Shown here in pieces: positions 24,507 to 32,959 of a stretch of DNA of 64,000 nucleotides. The DNA is from Mariprofundaceae bacterium (GTDB lineage: Bacteria; Pseudomonadota; Zetaproteobacteria; Mariprofundales; Mariprofundaceae), in assembly GCA_030950925.1 (NCBI GenBank), contig JAUZQO010000003.1, forward strand, positions 42,057 through 106,056, read 5' to 3'. A program made the translations under genes and the position numbers. Numbering within the stretch: position 1 is the first letter of the stretch; every line of letters starts with the position of its first letter. The notes below the pieces were generated by a model. That model had not been told where the DNA came from. It did not search any database and saw only the letters and a program-made list of their open reading frames with translations.

Positions 24507-25481
24507 ATGAGAATAGACAAACAACAATGGTTAACGCAAGCAGAACAAGTCTTTGAGATTGAAATCAAGGCACTTCAAGCGCAGCAAAGCTGCCTAAATG
24601 AAGCATTTACCCAAGCCATTGCCTGTATTTTGGGGCTAGAAGGTCGCTTGGTGGTCGTGGGGATGGGGAAATCAGGCATTATTGCGCGAAAGATTGCGGC
24701 AACCTTTGCCTCCACAGGTACACCTGCTTTTTTTGTGCATGCTGCCGAAGCGCAACATGGTGATTTGGGCATGATTACAGCATCCGATGCCGTCTTAGCC
24801 TTGTCGCATAGTGGTGAAACCGATGAAGTCTGTGGTTTATTGCCGACCATCAAGCGTTTGGGTGCAACGGTCATTGCCATCACAGGCAAACCCCAATCCA
24901 CCTTGGCAAGATTTTCGGATATTATACTGGAAGTTCCTGTGAAAGAAGAAGCCTGCCCCATGAACCTCGCACCCACAGCTTCCACAACTGCGACCTTGGC
25001 ATTGGGTGATGCGTTGGCAGTGGTAGTTTTAAAGCAACGGGGATTTCGTGAAGAAGATTTTGCGCGTGTACACCCAGCAGGAAGCTTAGGAAAAAAACTC
25101 ATCACCGTGGGCGAAGTCATGCATTCAGGTGATGCATTGCCGATGGTCGCTCATTCCGCCTGTTTGAAAGAAGCCATCATGGTCATGAGTCAGCATCGTT
25201 TGGGTGTCACAGGGGTGCAAGATTCAGATGGTAACCTAATGGGCTGTATCAGTGATGGCGATTTGCGTCGCATTTTAGAATCTGGCAGCGTTGATTTACA
25301 TGCAGAAGTGAGCAGTTTGGCACATATCCATCCGCGAACCATTGAAGCAAGCCATTTGGCAAGTGAAGCAGTGCAACGTATGGAAACCTATAAAGTAACC
25401 ACATTGTTCGTGGCTGATGCACAAAATCAAGTGGTGGGGATTGTTCATCTCCATGACCTATTACAGGCAGGTATTGCATGA
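24507..25481 (+). CDS. kdsD: arabinose-5-phosphate isomerase KdsD
   Basis: Converts ribulose 5-phosphate to arabinose 5-phosphate for KDO, the inner-core sugar of LPS. The 324-residue protein has an N-terminal SIS domain (VVVGMGKSGIIARKIAATFA, then FFVHAAEAQHGDLGMI and LSHSGET). Two CBS domains follow from about residue 200 (VGEVMHSGDALPMV and TIEASHLASEAVQRMETYKV). The start at ATG 24507 is just after the M23 gene stop. It overlaps kdsC by 4 bp, giving the classical kdsD-kdsC-lptC-lptA-lptB order. Confidence 0.95.
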   Translation: MRIDKQQWLTQAEQVFEIEIKALQAQQSCLNEAFTQAIACILGLEGRLVVVGMGKSGIIARKIAATFASTGTPAFFVHAAEAQHGDLGMITASDAVLALSHSGETDEVCGLLPTIKRLGATVIAITGKPQSTLARFSDIILEVPVKEEACPMNLAPTASTTATLALGDALAVVVLKQRGFREEDFARVHPAGSLGKKLITVGEVMHSGDALPMVAHSACLKEAIMVMSQHRLGVTGVQDSDGNLMGCISDGDLRRILESGSVDLHAEVSSLAHIHPRTIEASHLASEAVQRMETYKVTTLFVADAQNQVVGIVHLHDLLQAGIA

Positions 25482-26044
25482 AACATAGTTATGAAACATT
25501 TCCGATGGATCAAGCCAAAGGCATTCGTACGTTGATTCTGGATATTGATGGGGTGATGACATCGGGTGATATTTTTATCACCGATCAAGGTGAACAAATC
25601 AAAGCCTTCAATGTGCGTGATGGGCATGGCATTAAGTTGTTGCAACGTTCGGGCATTGAAGTGGCTGTGTTAACAGGGCGTACTTCAAAAGTGGTTGAAC
25701 ATCGCTGCCGTGAGCTGGGCATTCAACATGTCATACAAGGCTGCTTACGCAAAGCTGAAGGCATTCAAACATTGTGTGAACAAGCAAAAATTAAGGCTTC
25801 TGAATGTGCTTATATGGGTGATGATGTGATTGATTTACCTGCTATGGCCTATTGTCATTTATCATTTGCACCATCGGATGCTTATATGGCTGTACTCGGA
25901 AAAGTCGATTGGGTGTCAGGTTTTGCAGGGGGTGCCGGTGCAGTACGCCAAGCTTGTGAAGGCTTGATGATGGCCAATGAGGCTTGGGATGAAACCATCA
26001 CACGTGCTTATGGTGTGTCTGCACAAGAGAGCGGCTGGCAATAA
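25478..26044 (+). CDS. kdsC: KDO-8-phosphate phosphatase KdsC
   Basis: HAD-family phosphatase (C0 subclass, no cap domain) that dephosphorylates KDO 8-phosphate. The 188-residue protein has motif I LILDIDGVMTSGDIFI, motif II VLTGRTSKVVEHRC, the Lys motif and motif IV YMGDDVIDLPAM. The ATG overlaps the kdsD stop. The 149-bp gap to lptC carries a degenerate repeat element and therefore perhaps a separate promoter for lptC. Confidence 0.95.
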   Translation: MKHSYETFPMDQAKGIRTLILDIDGVMTSGDIFITDQGEQIKAFNVRDGHGIKLLQRSGIEVAVLTGRTSKVVEHRCRELGIQHVIQGCLRKAEGIQTLCEQAKIKASECAYMGDDVIDLPAMAYCHLSFAPSDAYMAVLGKVDWVSGFAGGAGAVRQACEGLMMANEAWDETITRAYGVSAQESGWQ

Positions 26045-26086
26045 ATGATTGTAACGATTGAAACATGATTTCGCCTCTTACATCGT

Positions 26087-26166
26087 CATTCCCTCGAAGT
26101 AGGCAATCCATCATGATCAAACAATCTCCGATACAAAAAATCGGGGGTGAGGCGGTGGTTTCATAC
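26087..26166. repeat. degenerate REP-like element, copy 1
   Basis: CGTCATTCCCTCGAAGTAGG, then ATCCATCATGATC and TCTCCGATACAAAAAATCGG followed by GGGTGAGGCGG. It is a diverged form of the widespread CGTCATTCCCGCGAAAGCGGGAATCC element. A related copy is at 36128-36205 (shared ATCGTNATTC, CCGATACA and ATCGGG-type blocks). Confidence 0.55.
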
Positions 26167-26193
26167 TTAAACGGCGATATGGGTCAATAAAAA

Positions 26194-26775
26194 GTGTCTA
26201 AAAGTGCTTGGATATGGCTCAAATGGGGATGCTTGGGTGTCTCCTGTACCAGCTTGATTGTGGCGGTCACCTTGATGTGGTCGCATCAAGGTTCAGGGGT
26301 CAGCAAAGGTGTTGGGGAAGAAACATCCCAAAGTGATGCGGGTACAAACGTTGAATCACCTTGGATGGTGGAACGTAAGGGGCATCATGTACTTTGGCGC
26401 TTGAAAGCAAATGATGCCAAGCAAGGTCTGACAAGCATGCACTTCAACCAGCCTTATTTGGAACTGTTCAATAAAAACAATGAGAAAATGACTGTGAATG
26501 CACAGCAAGCTGATGTAAACACACTTACGCGTGATGTGCATTTTCAAGGTCATGTGGTGGTTCACTTCCAAACATGGACACTGCTTTCGGACACCTTAGA
26601 TGTTGAACATAGCACGGGGGATATTTTAGTGCCGCAACAATTTACAGCCCATAATCCTTCATCCACCATCAAAGGACGCGGCTTGCGTATTCACCATGAA
26701 ACACGAGATATGTGGATTCAGCATGATGTTTGGATGCAAGATCGAGATATTGGCGGCAACCAGGGGGGAAAATGA
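26194..26775 (+). CDS. lptC: LPS export protein LptC
   Basis: Inner-membrane anchored component that receives LPS from LptBFG and passes it to LptA. The 193-residue length is typical. There is one N-terminal membrane helix (CTSLIVAVTLMW region, residues 10-30) and a periplasmic beta-jellyroll part with alternating hydrophobic strands (MTVNAQQADVNTLTRDVHFQ, then GHVVVHFQTWTLLSDTLDVE). Sequence conservation in this family is low, so position between kdsC and lptA carries weight. The start is GTG 26194; the stop overlaps lptA. Confidence 0.88.
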   Translation: MSKSAWIWLKWGCLGVSCTSLIVAVTLMWSHQGSGVSKGVGEETSQSDAGTNVESPWMVERKGHHVLWRLKANDAKQGLTSMHFNQPYLELFNKNNEKMTVNAQQADVNTLTRDVHFQGHVVVHFQTWTLLSDTLDVEHSTGDILVPQQFTAHNPSSTIKGRGLRIHHETRDMWIQHDVWMQDRDIGGNQGGK

Positions 26776-27239
26776 GTATAAAATTATGGATAGGCATACT
26801 ATGCCTGATGTGGAGCGCATCAGCATGGGCAGCAGGTGAAGTACAAATCGAATCCGATCGTATGCACATGAATAGCCTCCATCATCGCGCCACATTCATG
26901 GGTGGTGTGTTACTCACGCGTGATGATTTTGAGCTGCGTTGTGACCAACTGGTTGTGGATTACCTCAACAATGAGATCAAACAAGCCGTCGCCACAGGAC
27001 GTGTGCGTATGCATCAAGGCATCAAACATGGTACATCCGATAAAGCTATTTTTGAAAAAGAAGCCAATCGGGTGACCTTAATTGGTCATGCCAGTGTTGA
27101 AGATGAACAAGGTGTGATTCATGGCTATAAAATCATCCATAATATTACCCAAAGTGATACCCAAATCTTACAAAAAAATAATGAACCCGTACGTTTACAT
27201 ATTGAAAATCGCGCCATACCAAAAGCTAAAGCCCCATGA
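26772..27239 (+). CDS. lptA: LPS transport periplasmic protein LptA
   Basis: Periplasmic bridge protein of the LPS export machine. ATG 26772 follows GGGGGG and overlaps the lptC stop by 4 bp. The 155-residue product has a signal peptide cut after about residue 20 (LMWSASAWAAG) and the OstA-type jellyroll: VQIESDRMHMN, ATFMGGVLLTRDDFELRCDQ, VATGRVRMHQG and VTLIGHASVEDEQG. The frame is open earlier inside lptC, but the signal peptide defines the start. Confidence 0.92.
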   Translation: MSIKLWIGILCLMWSASAWAAGEVQIESDRMHMNSLHHRATFMGGVLLTRDDFELRCDQLVVDYLNNEIKQAVATGRVRMHQGIKHGTSDKAIFEKEANRVTLIGHASVEDEQGVIHGYKIIHNITQSDTQILQKNNEPVRLHIENRAIPKAKAP

Positions 27240-27973
27240 GTGAAGTCATACGCCACCACTTATCCGCACAAGGTTTATGTAAGCGGTATGGCACGAAAAT
27301 AGTCGTACATTCGGTGAGCTTGGATGTGTATTCGGGCGAATGTGTGGGCTTACTGGGCGCGAATGGCGCAGGTAAAACGACCAGTTTTTATATGGTCTGT
27401 GGCCTAGTCGAAGCCAATGATGGGAAAGTGTTGTTAGATGGTGAAGATTTGGTGCATTTACCCATGCATATACGGGCGCGCCGTGGCATTGGCTATTTAC
27501 CACAAGAGGCCAGTATTTTTCGTCAACTCACCGTACGAGAAAACCTACTGGCTATTTTTGAAACACTCAAAATGCCTGCCATTCAAGTGGAAGAAGAATT
27601 GGAAGGCTTGCTTCTCGATTTTGGTTTGGAAGCGGTGCAGCATCAAAAAGCATTCACGCTTTCAGGCGGACAACGCCGCCGTACTGAAATTGCCCGCGCT
27701 TTGGTCACCCATCCGCGTTTTTTATTGTTGGATGAACCGTTTGCTGGTGTAGACCCTATTGCAGTTGAAGATATTCAAGCCATGATTGCCAGCTTGCGTA
27801 AAAAACAGATTGGTATTTTAATCACCGATCACAATGTCCGTGATACATTAGCCATTTGCGAACGTGCTTATTTGATGAATGCAGGTGAAATTATTGTGGA
27901 AGGTGATGCAGATATGATTGTCTCCAACCCTGATGCACGTCGTCTTTATTTTGGTGAAAGTTTTAGTATGTAG
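27236..27973 (+). CDS. lptB: LPS export ABC ATPase LptB
   Basis: ATPase powering LPS extraction with LptFG. The 245-residue protein shows Walker A GANGAGKTTS, the Q-loop GYLPQEASIFRQLTVREN, signature LSGGQRRRTEIARAL, Walker B FLLLDEPFAGVDP and the H-loop ITDHNVRDTL, all diagnostic of LptB. The ATG overlaps the lptA stop. Only 7 bp separate its end from the convergent cbiET gene, so terminators must overlap coding sequence or be absent. Confidence 0.97.
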   Translation: MSEVIRHHLSAQGLCKRYGTKIVVHSVSLDVYSGECVGLLGANGAGKTTSFYMVCGLVEANDGKVLLDGEDLVHLPMHIRARRGIGYLPQEASIFRQLTVRENLLAIFETLKMPAIQVEEELEGLLLDFGLEAVQHQKAFTLSGGQRRRTEIARALVTHPRFLLLDEPFAGVDPIAVEDIQAMIASLRKKQIGILITDHNVRDTLAICERAYLMNAGEIIVEGDADMIVSNPDARRLYFGESFSM

Positions 27974-27980
27974 CGATCCA

Positions 27981-29321
27981 TTATTGATCCATAGTTGTGA
28001 CATCATACATTTTCTCCACAGTTACAATCCATACAGGATTTTCAGCCGCCATGCGGTGCATGTGTAAAATTGGTTTACTACGCGAAACTTGCATTTGCGT
28101 GATTTGCCATGATACATCCATGGTTTTGAGTGTTTCCACGGCAGCCGTGAGATTTTCAATGGTGACAAAGTTCATCACCAAATGACCGCCATCATTTAAA
28201 CGTGCCACAATCAACTTGATGAGATCACCAAGTTTACCACCTGAACCGCCAATAAATACAGCATCAGGATTCGGCCAAGCCTCTAAGCATTCGGGTGCTT
28301 TGGCATGAACCAAGGTGTAATGATGAATGTCCATTTGCAGCTGATTACTTTTGGCAATGTCAAAATCACCTTCATTCTTTTCAATCGCATAGATCCAACC
28401 ATTGGCGCAAAGGCGCGCAGCTTCCAAGCCCACAGAGCCAGAACCAGCACCAATATCCCAAACAATACTGTTTGCTTTAAGCTGCATATGTGCCAACGAT
28501 ACAGCGCGAACATCACGCTTGGTAATCAAGCCTTTTTCAGGTTTTCGTTGGTTAAAGCTCGCATCTTCAAGTCCAAACAGTGTGGACTTGGTGATGGACT
28601 CTTTACGCTCTAAAATGACCATATTCAAATCAGAAAAATCTTGCTTTGCCAGTTCGGATACAGGTATATCAGCCACAATACGTTCATTATCTTGCAGTAA
28701 GTTTTCAGTCACTATCATATCAAAATCATCGGCCATATTTTCCGCGACCAACATTCTGGAAATTCGCGCTGGATTATTTTTAGGACTGGTAAAGGTGATA
28801 ATTTTGCGATGTTGCACACACGCTTTAAATAAGGAATAAAGGCCATGTTCTTTGCTTGGGTTGTCAACCCATTCGCCTGCATCTTGGGTGTGTACCGAAC
28901 AAATATAAGCATCTTGCCAACTCACACCCACTCTCGCACAAGCCAACTGCAAAGCCGACACATTCGGCATGATATTCAGCTTGGATAAGCCGATTTTCTT
29001 TTTCAAATAATTGGCAATACCGTGACACAGCGGGTCACCTGTTGCCAACACCACCACAGCTTGCTGATTCCCCAATGCCTGCTCAATTAGGGGTGGTACA
29101 TCTTTGAGGTGCCCTGTTAAATCAAACGTTTCCACATCTGTTTTAAATTCTGTTGAAAATAGTTCAAGTACACGCGTGCCACCGATCACTACATCAGCTT
29201 GTTGCAGCATATCAAGGTGTTCGGCGCTTAATCCTAATATGCCATTGTCCAACACGCCAAGTATGGTCGCTTTATTTTTAGCATAGCCGCACAGAGGAAC
29301 AGAGTTGCCTTTTTTCATCAT
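27981..29321 (-). CDS. cobL: cobalt-precorrin-7 methyltransferase/decarboxylase CbiET (CobL)
   Basis: Fused enzyme that methylates C5 and C15 of the corrin ring and decarboxylates the C12 acetate. Residues 1-210 are the CbiE tetrapyrrole-methylase domain (ILGVLDNGILGLSAEHLDML, VVLATGDPLCHGI, MPNVSALQLACAR). From about residue 255 CbiT follows (LITKRDVRAVSLAHMQL, then the SAM motif WDIGAGSGSVGLEAAR and AVFIGGSGGKL). The 446-residue length is normal for the fusion. Its ATG overlaps the jetD stop codon by 4 bp and has GGAG seven bases upstream, so it is the last gene of the cbiD-jet operon. Confidence 0.94.
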   Translation of the reverse strand: MMKKGNSVPLCGYAKNKATILGVLDNGILGLSAEHLDMLQQADVVIGGTRVLELFSTEFKTDVETFDLTGHLKDVPPLIEQALGNQQAVVVLATGDPLCHGIANYLKKKIGLSKLNIMPNVSALQLACARVGVSWQDAYICSVHTQDAGEWVDNPSKEHGLYSLFKACVQHRKIITFTSPKNNPARISRMLVAENMADDFDMIVTENLLQDNERIVADIPVSELAKQDFSDLNMVILERKESITKSTLFGLEDASFNQRKPEKGLITKRDVRAVSLAHMQLKANSIVWDIGAGSGSVGLEAARLCANGWIYAIEKNEGDFDIAKSNQLQMDIHHYTLVHAKAPECLEAWPNPDAVFIGGSGGKLGDLIKLIVARLNDGGHLVMNFVTIENLTAAVETLKTMDVSWQITQMQVSRSKPILHMHRMAAENPVWIVTVEKMYDVTTMDQ

Positions 29322-30388
29322 GATTTTTCTCCGTGGGCTTGTGATATTGTGGTAATATATTTGACCGCTTGCGTTACATCAGAGAAGGTAATCCGATCTT
29401 GCTCCAAACGTAGCTTATCTGCCAAGCGATTATGGCGTAAATCATCATACATATCGGTCTCTTTTTGATTCAAAAACTTTAAATCTTTGCTTTCTTGTTT
29501 GGGTTCCCTGCCCCAAGCATATTGGTGGCTAAGCATCGTTCTTTTATCCATTAAAAAAGATTGCGTTTGAGGGAATGTAGCGCGTAATTGATTCAAAATT
29601 GCAAAGCCATGGGTATCCAAATCACCCCAATAATAAATACGACAACCATGCAGCCACTTAGCTTTTTTTAAGGCTTCAAAGCCATAGCCTGAACCAAAAA
29701 TAAGCAAGGTTTTATTCATGTTTGGAAAGGTCAGGTAATTGATTTCATTTTCAACCATCACGATTTGTTTGACTTGTTTAATAATGTTATCGTGAAGCTT
29801 TGCAAATGCCTTTGCAGTCATGCTGACATCTTGATTGCCATCACTATGCAACAAGGCAATCCTTGAATCCAAAGGGCGCAGATAAACACGCGGATTCGAA
29901 TGAAGCTTCATCCAAACGCATAAATCCAGAATATGTTGCCAAACCACTGCCAATGCCAATGCCAATGCCAATGCCAATGCTTTCAGTGGGTATGCCAATA
30001 ACCATGATTCCACTTCGGGTAATGCCTTGATGCTCAGTTGATATAAGCCAAGCCATTGTTTTAAGTCTTGGGTTTTACCGATTAAACGTGCGGCTTGCTC
30101 GGCAGATTCCAAACATAACGCAGCAGAAAGTTGTTGCGCTCCCAAAGCACGGTGGTTGATGGTTTTCCATTGCAGTTGAATCTGTTTCTTTTGTGCAAAT
30201 ATTTGAATGTTTTTCACCCAATCTTGCATACCTGAAAAATCATCCAACATCTGCTTGGCCGATGGTTTCCCCAAAGACATCGACCACGGAAATATATCGC
30301 TATGCCCCAGTGCTGCACGACACACATCACCCCGCGCCCAGCATCGTTCTATTTTTACTTTTATATCGTCAGGACTAGACCACGTCAT
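29318..30388 (-). CDS. jetD: Wadjet JetD-like nuclease subunit, apparently internally deleted
   Basis: JetD is the Toprim-type (topoisomerase VI-like) nuclease of the Wadjet anti-plasmid complex. The N-terminus fits DUF3322 (DIKVKIERCWARGDVCRA, then FPWSMSLGKPSAKQ). The DUF2220 C-terminal domain is well kept: VENEINYLTFP, LLIFGSGYGFEALKKAKWL, IYYWGDLDTHGFAILNQLR, SFLMDKRTM and DKLRLEQDRITF. At 356 residues it is short. The central GVDTKFIE-type motif of the family is missing where NPRVYLR runs straight into PLDSRIALL, so I infer an in-frame deletion of some tens of residues. A (GCCAAT)5 microsatellite just upstream encodes an Ala-Leu run. Confidence 0.75.
   Translation of the reverse strand: MTWSSPDDIKVKIERCWARGDVCRAALGHSDIFPWSMSLGKPSAKQMLDDFSGMQDWVKNIQIFAQKKQIQLQWKTINHRALGAQQLSAALCLESAEQAARLIGKTQDLKQWLGLYQLSIKALPEVESWLLAYPLKALALALALALAVVWQHILDLCVWMKLHSNPRVYLRPLDSRIALLHSDGNQDVSMTAKAFAKLHDNIIKQVKQIVMVENEINYLTFPNMNKTLLIFGSGYGFEALKKAKWLHGCRIYYWGDLDTHGFAILNQLRATFPQTQSFLMDKRTMLSHQYAWGREPKQESKDLKFLNQKETDMYDDLRHNRLADKLRLEQDRITFSDVTQAVKYITTISQAHGEKS
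29949..29978. repeat. GCCAAT x5 microsatellite in jetD
   Basis: Five perfect tandem copies of a hexamer, read on the minus strand as alternating Ala-Leu codons. Length changes would be in frame, so it adds or removes dipeptides rather than switching the gene off. Confidence 0.9.
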
Positions 30389-30449
30389 TATTTTCTATAT
30401 GCATTGCAGCCCTCTCCTTTCATACACTCAGCCTTTTTCTTACGACACG

Positions 30450-30490
30450 TTGACATCCTCCCCGACCTGAAGGACGGGGTTTTACGGTGT
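30450..30490. mobile_element. IS200/IS605-like end hairpin remnant
   Basis: CGTTGACATCCTCCCCGACC, then TGAAGGACGGGGTTTTAC. This is the familiar TTGACATCCTCCCC(stem)GGGG end of IS200/IS605-type elements, with an 8-bp stem carrying one mismatch. No transposase gene is present. It lies in the 178-bp gap between the broken end of jetC and jetD. Confidence 0.55.
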
Positions 30491-30544
30491 GGTGGATAAT
30501 ATACCTATACCTTGGGAGAGGTAGTGAATGCAAACTATCTTTCT

Positions 30545-30580
30545 CCCCCCCTTTGAAAAAGGGGCGTTAAGGGGGATTCC
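30545..30580. repeat. C-rich/G-rich dispersed repeat at jetC end
   Basis: CCCCCCCTTTGAAAAAGGGG followed by CGTTAAGGGGGATTCC. It matches the common dispersed element of the form CCCCCTTTGAAAAAGGGGG...GGGGGATT, with a CCCCTTT/AAAGGGG hairpin. The stop codon of the truncated jetC frame lies inside it. Confidence 0.6.
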
Positions 30581-32348
30581 CTTCACGTTGTTTCTTTTCT
30601 TCACGGTAGGTTTCAATGGTTAAATTACGCAGTTTTGAACTGATGCCACCATCATTACTGACATAAAATTCAGAATTAGGTTTCACTTCCAGTTTGTGTG
30701 CCAAAGGTGCGCCATGTTGTGGCGCATGGGTTTGAGCATGTTCACGCACCCGAAAAAATACCAAACGCCCTTTCAAATGATGTTCATTCACCCATGCCAA
30801 TACCTGCGTATAATGGCTCTCTGAAACCAACATCGACAAGGCAAAGCCATGCAATAAACGCTCTGCCGCACCTTGCCAATCGCGTTCATCCTCTCGCACC
30901 TGAATCAACTCACCCGCAAATGGCATGGCATCTTCATCCAATTTTAAATCTGCACATAAACGCTGGCGAATGGCAACCTGTTGCTCTGGAATATTACTTT
31001 GACGACGCTTCAAACTATCCAACTCACATTGTTGCGCTTCACAATCTTGTTTTCCTGAAGCCAAATCCACACCCAGTTTAATGATGCTACTTTGCGTTTT
31101 CTCTTCTTCATCTTGCAGTCTTTTTTGCATGTGAAAACAGGCATATCGATGCTGTAAAAACATATCCACATCTTTGACTGCCGGCAAATCAAGCTGGGCA
31201 ATCCAATCATCATAATACTTGGCACGTTGCAAACAGCGTTCTTTTTCCGCTTCGCTTTCTTTGATTTTTTGATCCAACATCGCAATGCGATCACCACCTT
31301 GATCGGCAATGACACGTTCCAGTTCACGCTCTTGTTGTTGACCTTGCTGGACTTTGTCGGTCAATTGCAACACCCGTTGTTGCAAGCGTTCCAATTCGCT
31401 ATCCAATTTATGGATACGCGTGTCAAGAAGCTTCGATTTCAATTGGGAAAAATAGGCTTGCAATGCTTTCCCACAGGCATCGAATGTGGATTTTTCTTGC
31501 TCCAAGCCTGCATGTTTATGGCAATGTTCAACCAAGGGCGTAAGCAAGCTGACTTGTTTTTTCGCTGTCAACACTGCCTTATGGGCGCGATCCAAATCGT
31601 CAAAATGAGCAATCAAAGCATTAATGCGTGATTGCACATCAAAGGGTTCTAACATGTGACCGCGCACAAATTCGGTTAAATTGCCAATAGATTTCATAGA
31701 TATGGTTTGGTGAAAAAGTTCCAAGGCTTGATCATTGTCAATGCCAAAACGCCGACGAAAAAATCTACCATACTCAGTAAACCCATCAAATAGGTGTACG
31801 CCTTGATGCTTCAAACGTTTGCGTAGTCCTGCCATATCTGTGCCAAAGCCGCCAAAATCATCACGAATAGATAAACTACCATCGGCTACCGTAAAAAAAC
31901 GTTCAGGTTGTCCTTGCGGTTTTCGGAACCAAAACACCTACGCTAAAGTGACCGTTTGCTCATAACCTTCGTTATAAAACTCACCCAAAATCACCGAATA
32001 ACTGCCATGTTTACGCAATGCCACAGCTTTAGCTGTACCCACTTCACTTTGCTCGGATTTATAATACCCCAAGACATAGGAGCGCAAATCACGTTCTTTG
32101 GCTGCCGCGCCTGCGGCTTTATTGTAGGCAATGCGATGCGCTGGCACGAGCAACGTCGTCACGGCATCCACCAAGGTGGATTTTCCTGAACCAATATCTC
32201 CCGTGAGCAAGGCATTTTTGCCGTTTAAGTGAAACGACCACACATCTTCATTGAATGTACCCCAATTCAACACTTCCAAACGTTGGAGGCGGAAACCTGT
32301 TAACGCATCATCTTGGACAAAATCAAGGTTGAGTGTGGATTCCATCAC
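30567..32348 (-). pseudogene. jetC: Wadjet JetC (SMC/MukB-like ATPase), nonsense-mutated and 3'-truncated
   Basis: JetC is the SMC-type motor of Wadjet. The N-terminal ATPase half is clear: [20 protein letters not shown], Walker [21 protein letters not shown], then [18 protein letters not shown] at 31938-31940 interrupts the frame between QTVTLA and VFWFRK. The same frame continues, and family members have Gln there, so CAG to TAG is the simplest cause. The rest reads well (LFHQTISMKSIGNL, coiled coil, hinge-side REDERDWQGAAERLLHGFAL) up to KLEVKPNSEFY, where homology stops. About half of a normal JetC (near 1,100 residues) is gone, including the second coiled coil, ABC signature and Walker B. 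The start overlaps the jetB stop by 4 bp. Confidence 0.85.
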
Positions 32349-32956
32349 GAATCTCCTTGAGGCTGTAATAATTGACGGTATTCACTCAAGCGCTGATCAA
32401 ATTCAGCCAACCATTGCGCATCTACAAATGATTTAATAATACGGTGTAACTCAAGCATGTTATCTGAACCTTTCATTTTTCGTGCAAAGCCCATTTTGAC
32501 CACCTGATTGATATAACCATCCACCTGATCAATCAAACGCACTTCATTACTACCATCGGGCAAAAATATCCGAATCATTTCCAAGATTTCATCCCGCGAT
32601 ACGATGACCCGAGTTTCACCACCTGACGCATCAGATTCTGCCATTTTCTCACGCAATAAAGCCAATAAAAGGCTGACATGAAACGATAATTGTCGCCGTG
32701 CAATCAAACGCGGCAGTTTTTCATCATCTTCGCCATATTCTCGCGCGCGTAAAAAAGCATAACCTTCCGCCTCATCCAAAATTAAATCCAAACCCAGTGT
32801 TGCAACGTATTCAGCCACTGCCAACTGCAAATTTAACAACCCTTGCCACAGTTTTGAATCTGCTTACCTGTCAATCATGCCTTTGCACAAAGCAATCACC
32901 ACCGCCGATAATTGTGGTTTAGACTGTGATGGTGTGTGTTTTACTGCTTCATTCAT
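32345..32956 (-). pseudogene. jetB: Wadjet JetB (MukE-like), interrupted by in-frame TAA
   Basis: JetB is the KITE/MukE-like subunit (DUF4194). From ATG 32956 the frame reads MNEAVKHTPSQSKPQLSAVV, IALCKGMIDR, then TAA (32864-32866), then ADSKLWQGLLNLQLAVAEY in the same frame. It goes on to LDEAEGYAFLRARE, RRQLSFHVSLLLALLREKM and a winged-helix tail. Family members have an acidic residue after the corresponding Arg, so GAA to TAA is likely. Restart at TTG 32839 would give 164 residues lacking the first 39. The full frame would be 203 residues, the usual length. ATG 32956 lies 3 bp after the preceding stop. Confidence 0.8.
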
Positions 32957-32959
32957 CAC

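Noticed and set aside
24575..25120. 181-codon minus-strand frame opposite kdsD
   Set aside because: Antisense shadow of the SIS/CBS gene; no motif and no ribosome-binding site.
28402..28839. 145-codon plus-strand frame opposite cbiET
   Set aside because: Antisense to a well-supported gene with clear CbiE/CbiT motifs; low-complexity composition.
29949..29978. GCCAAT array as a phase-variation switch
   Set aside because: The unit is six bases, so changes in number keep the reading frame; on/off switching is not expected.
31938..32866. Stop codons in jetB and jetC as programmed recoding (pyrrolysine or readthrough)
   Set aside because: Two different stops (TAA and TAG) are involved, and jetC has also lost its 3' half; gene decay is simpler.
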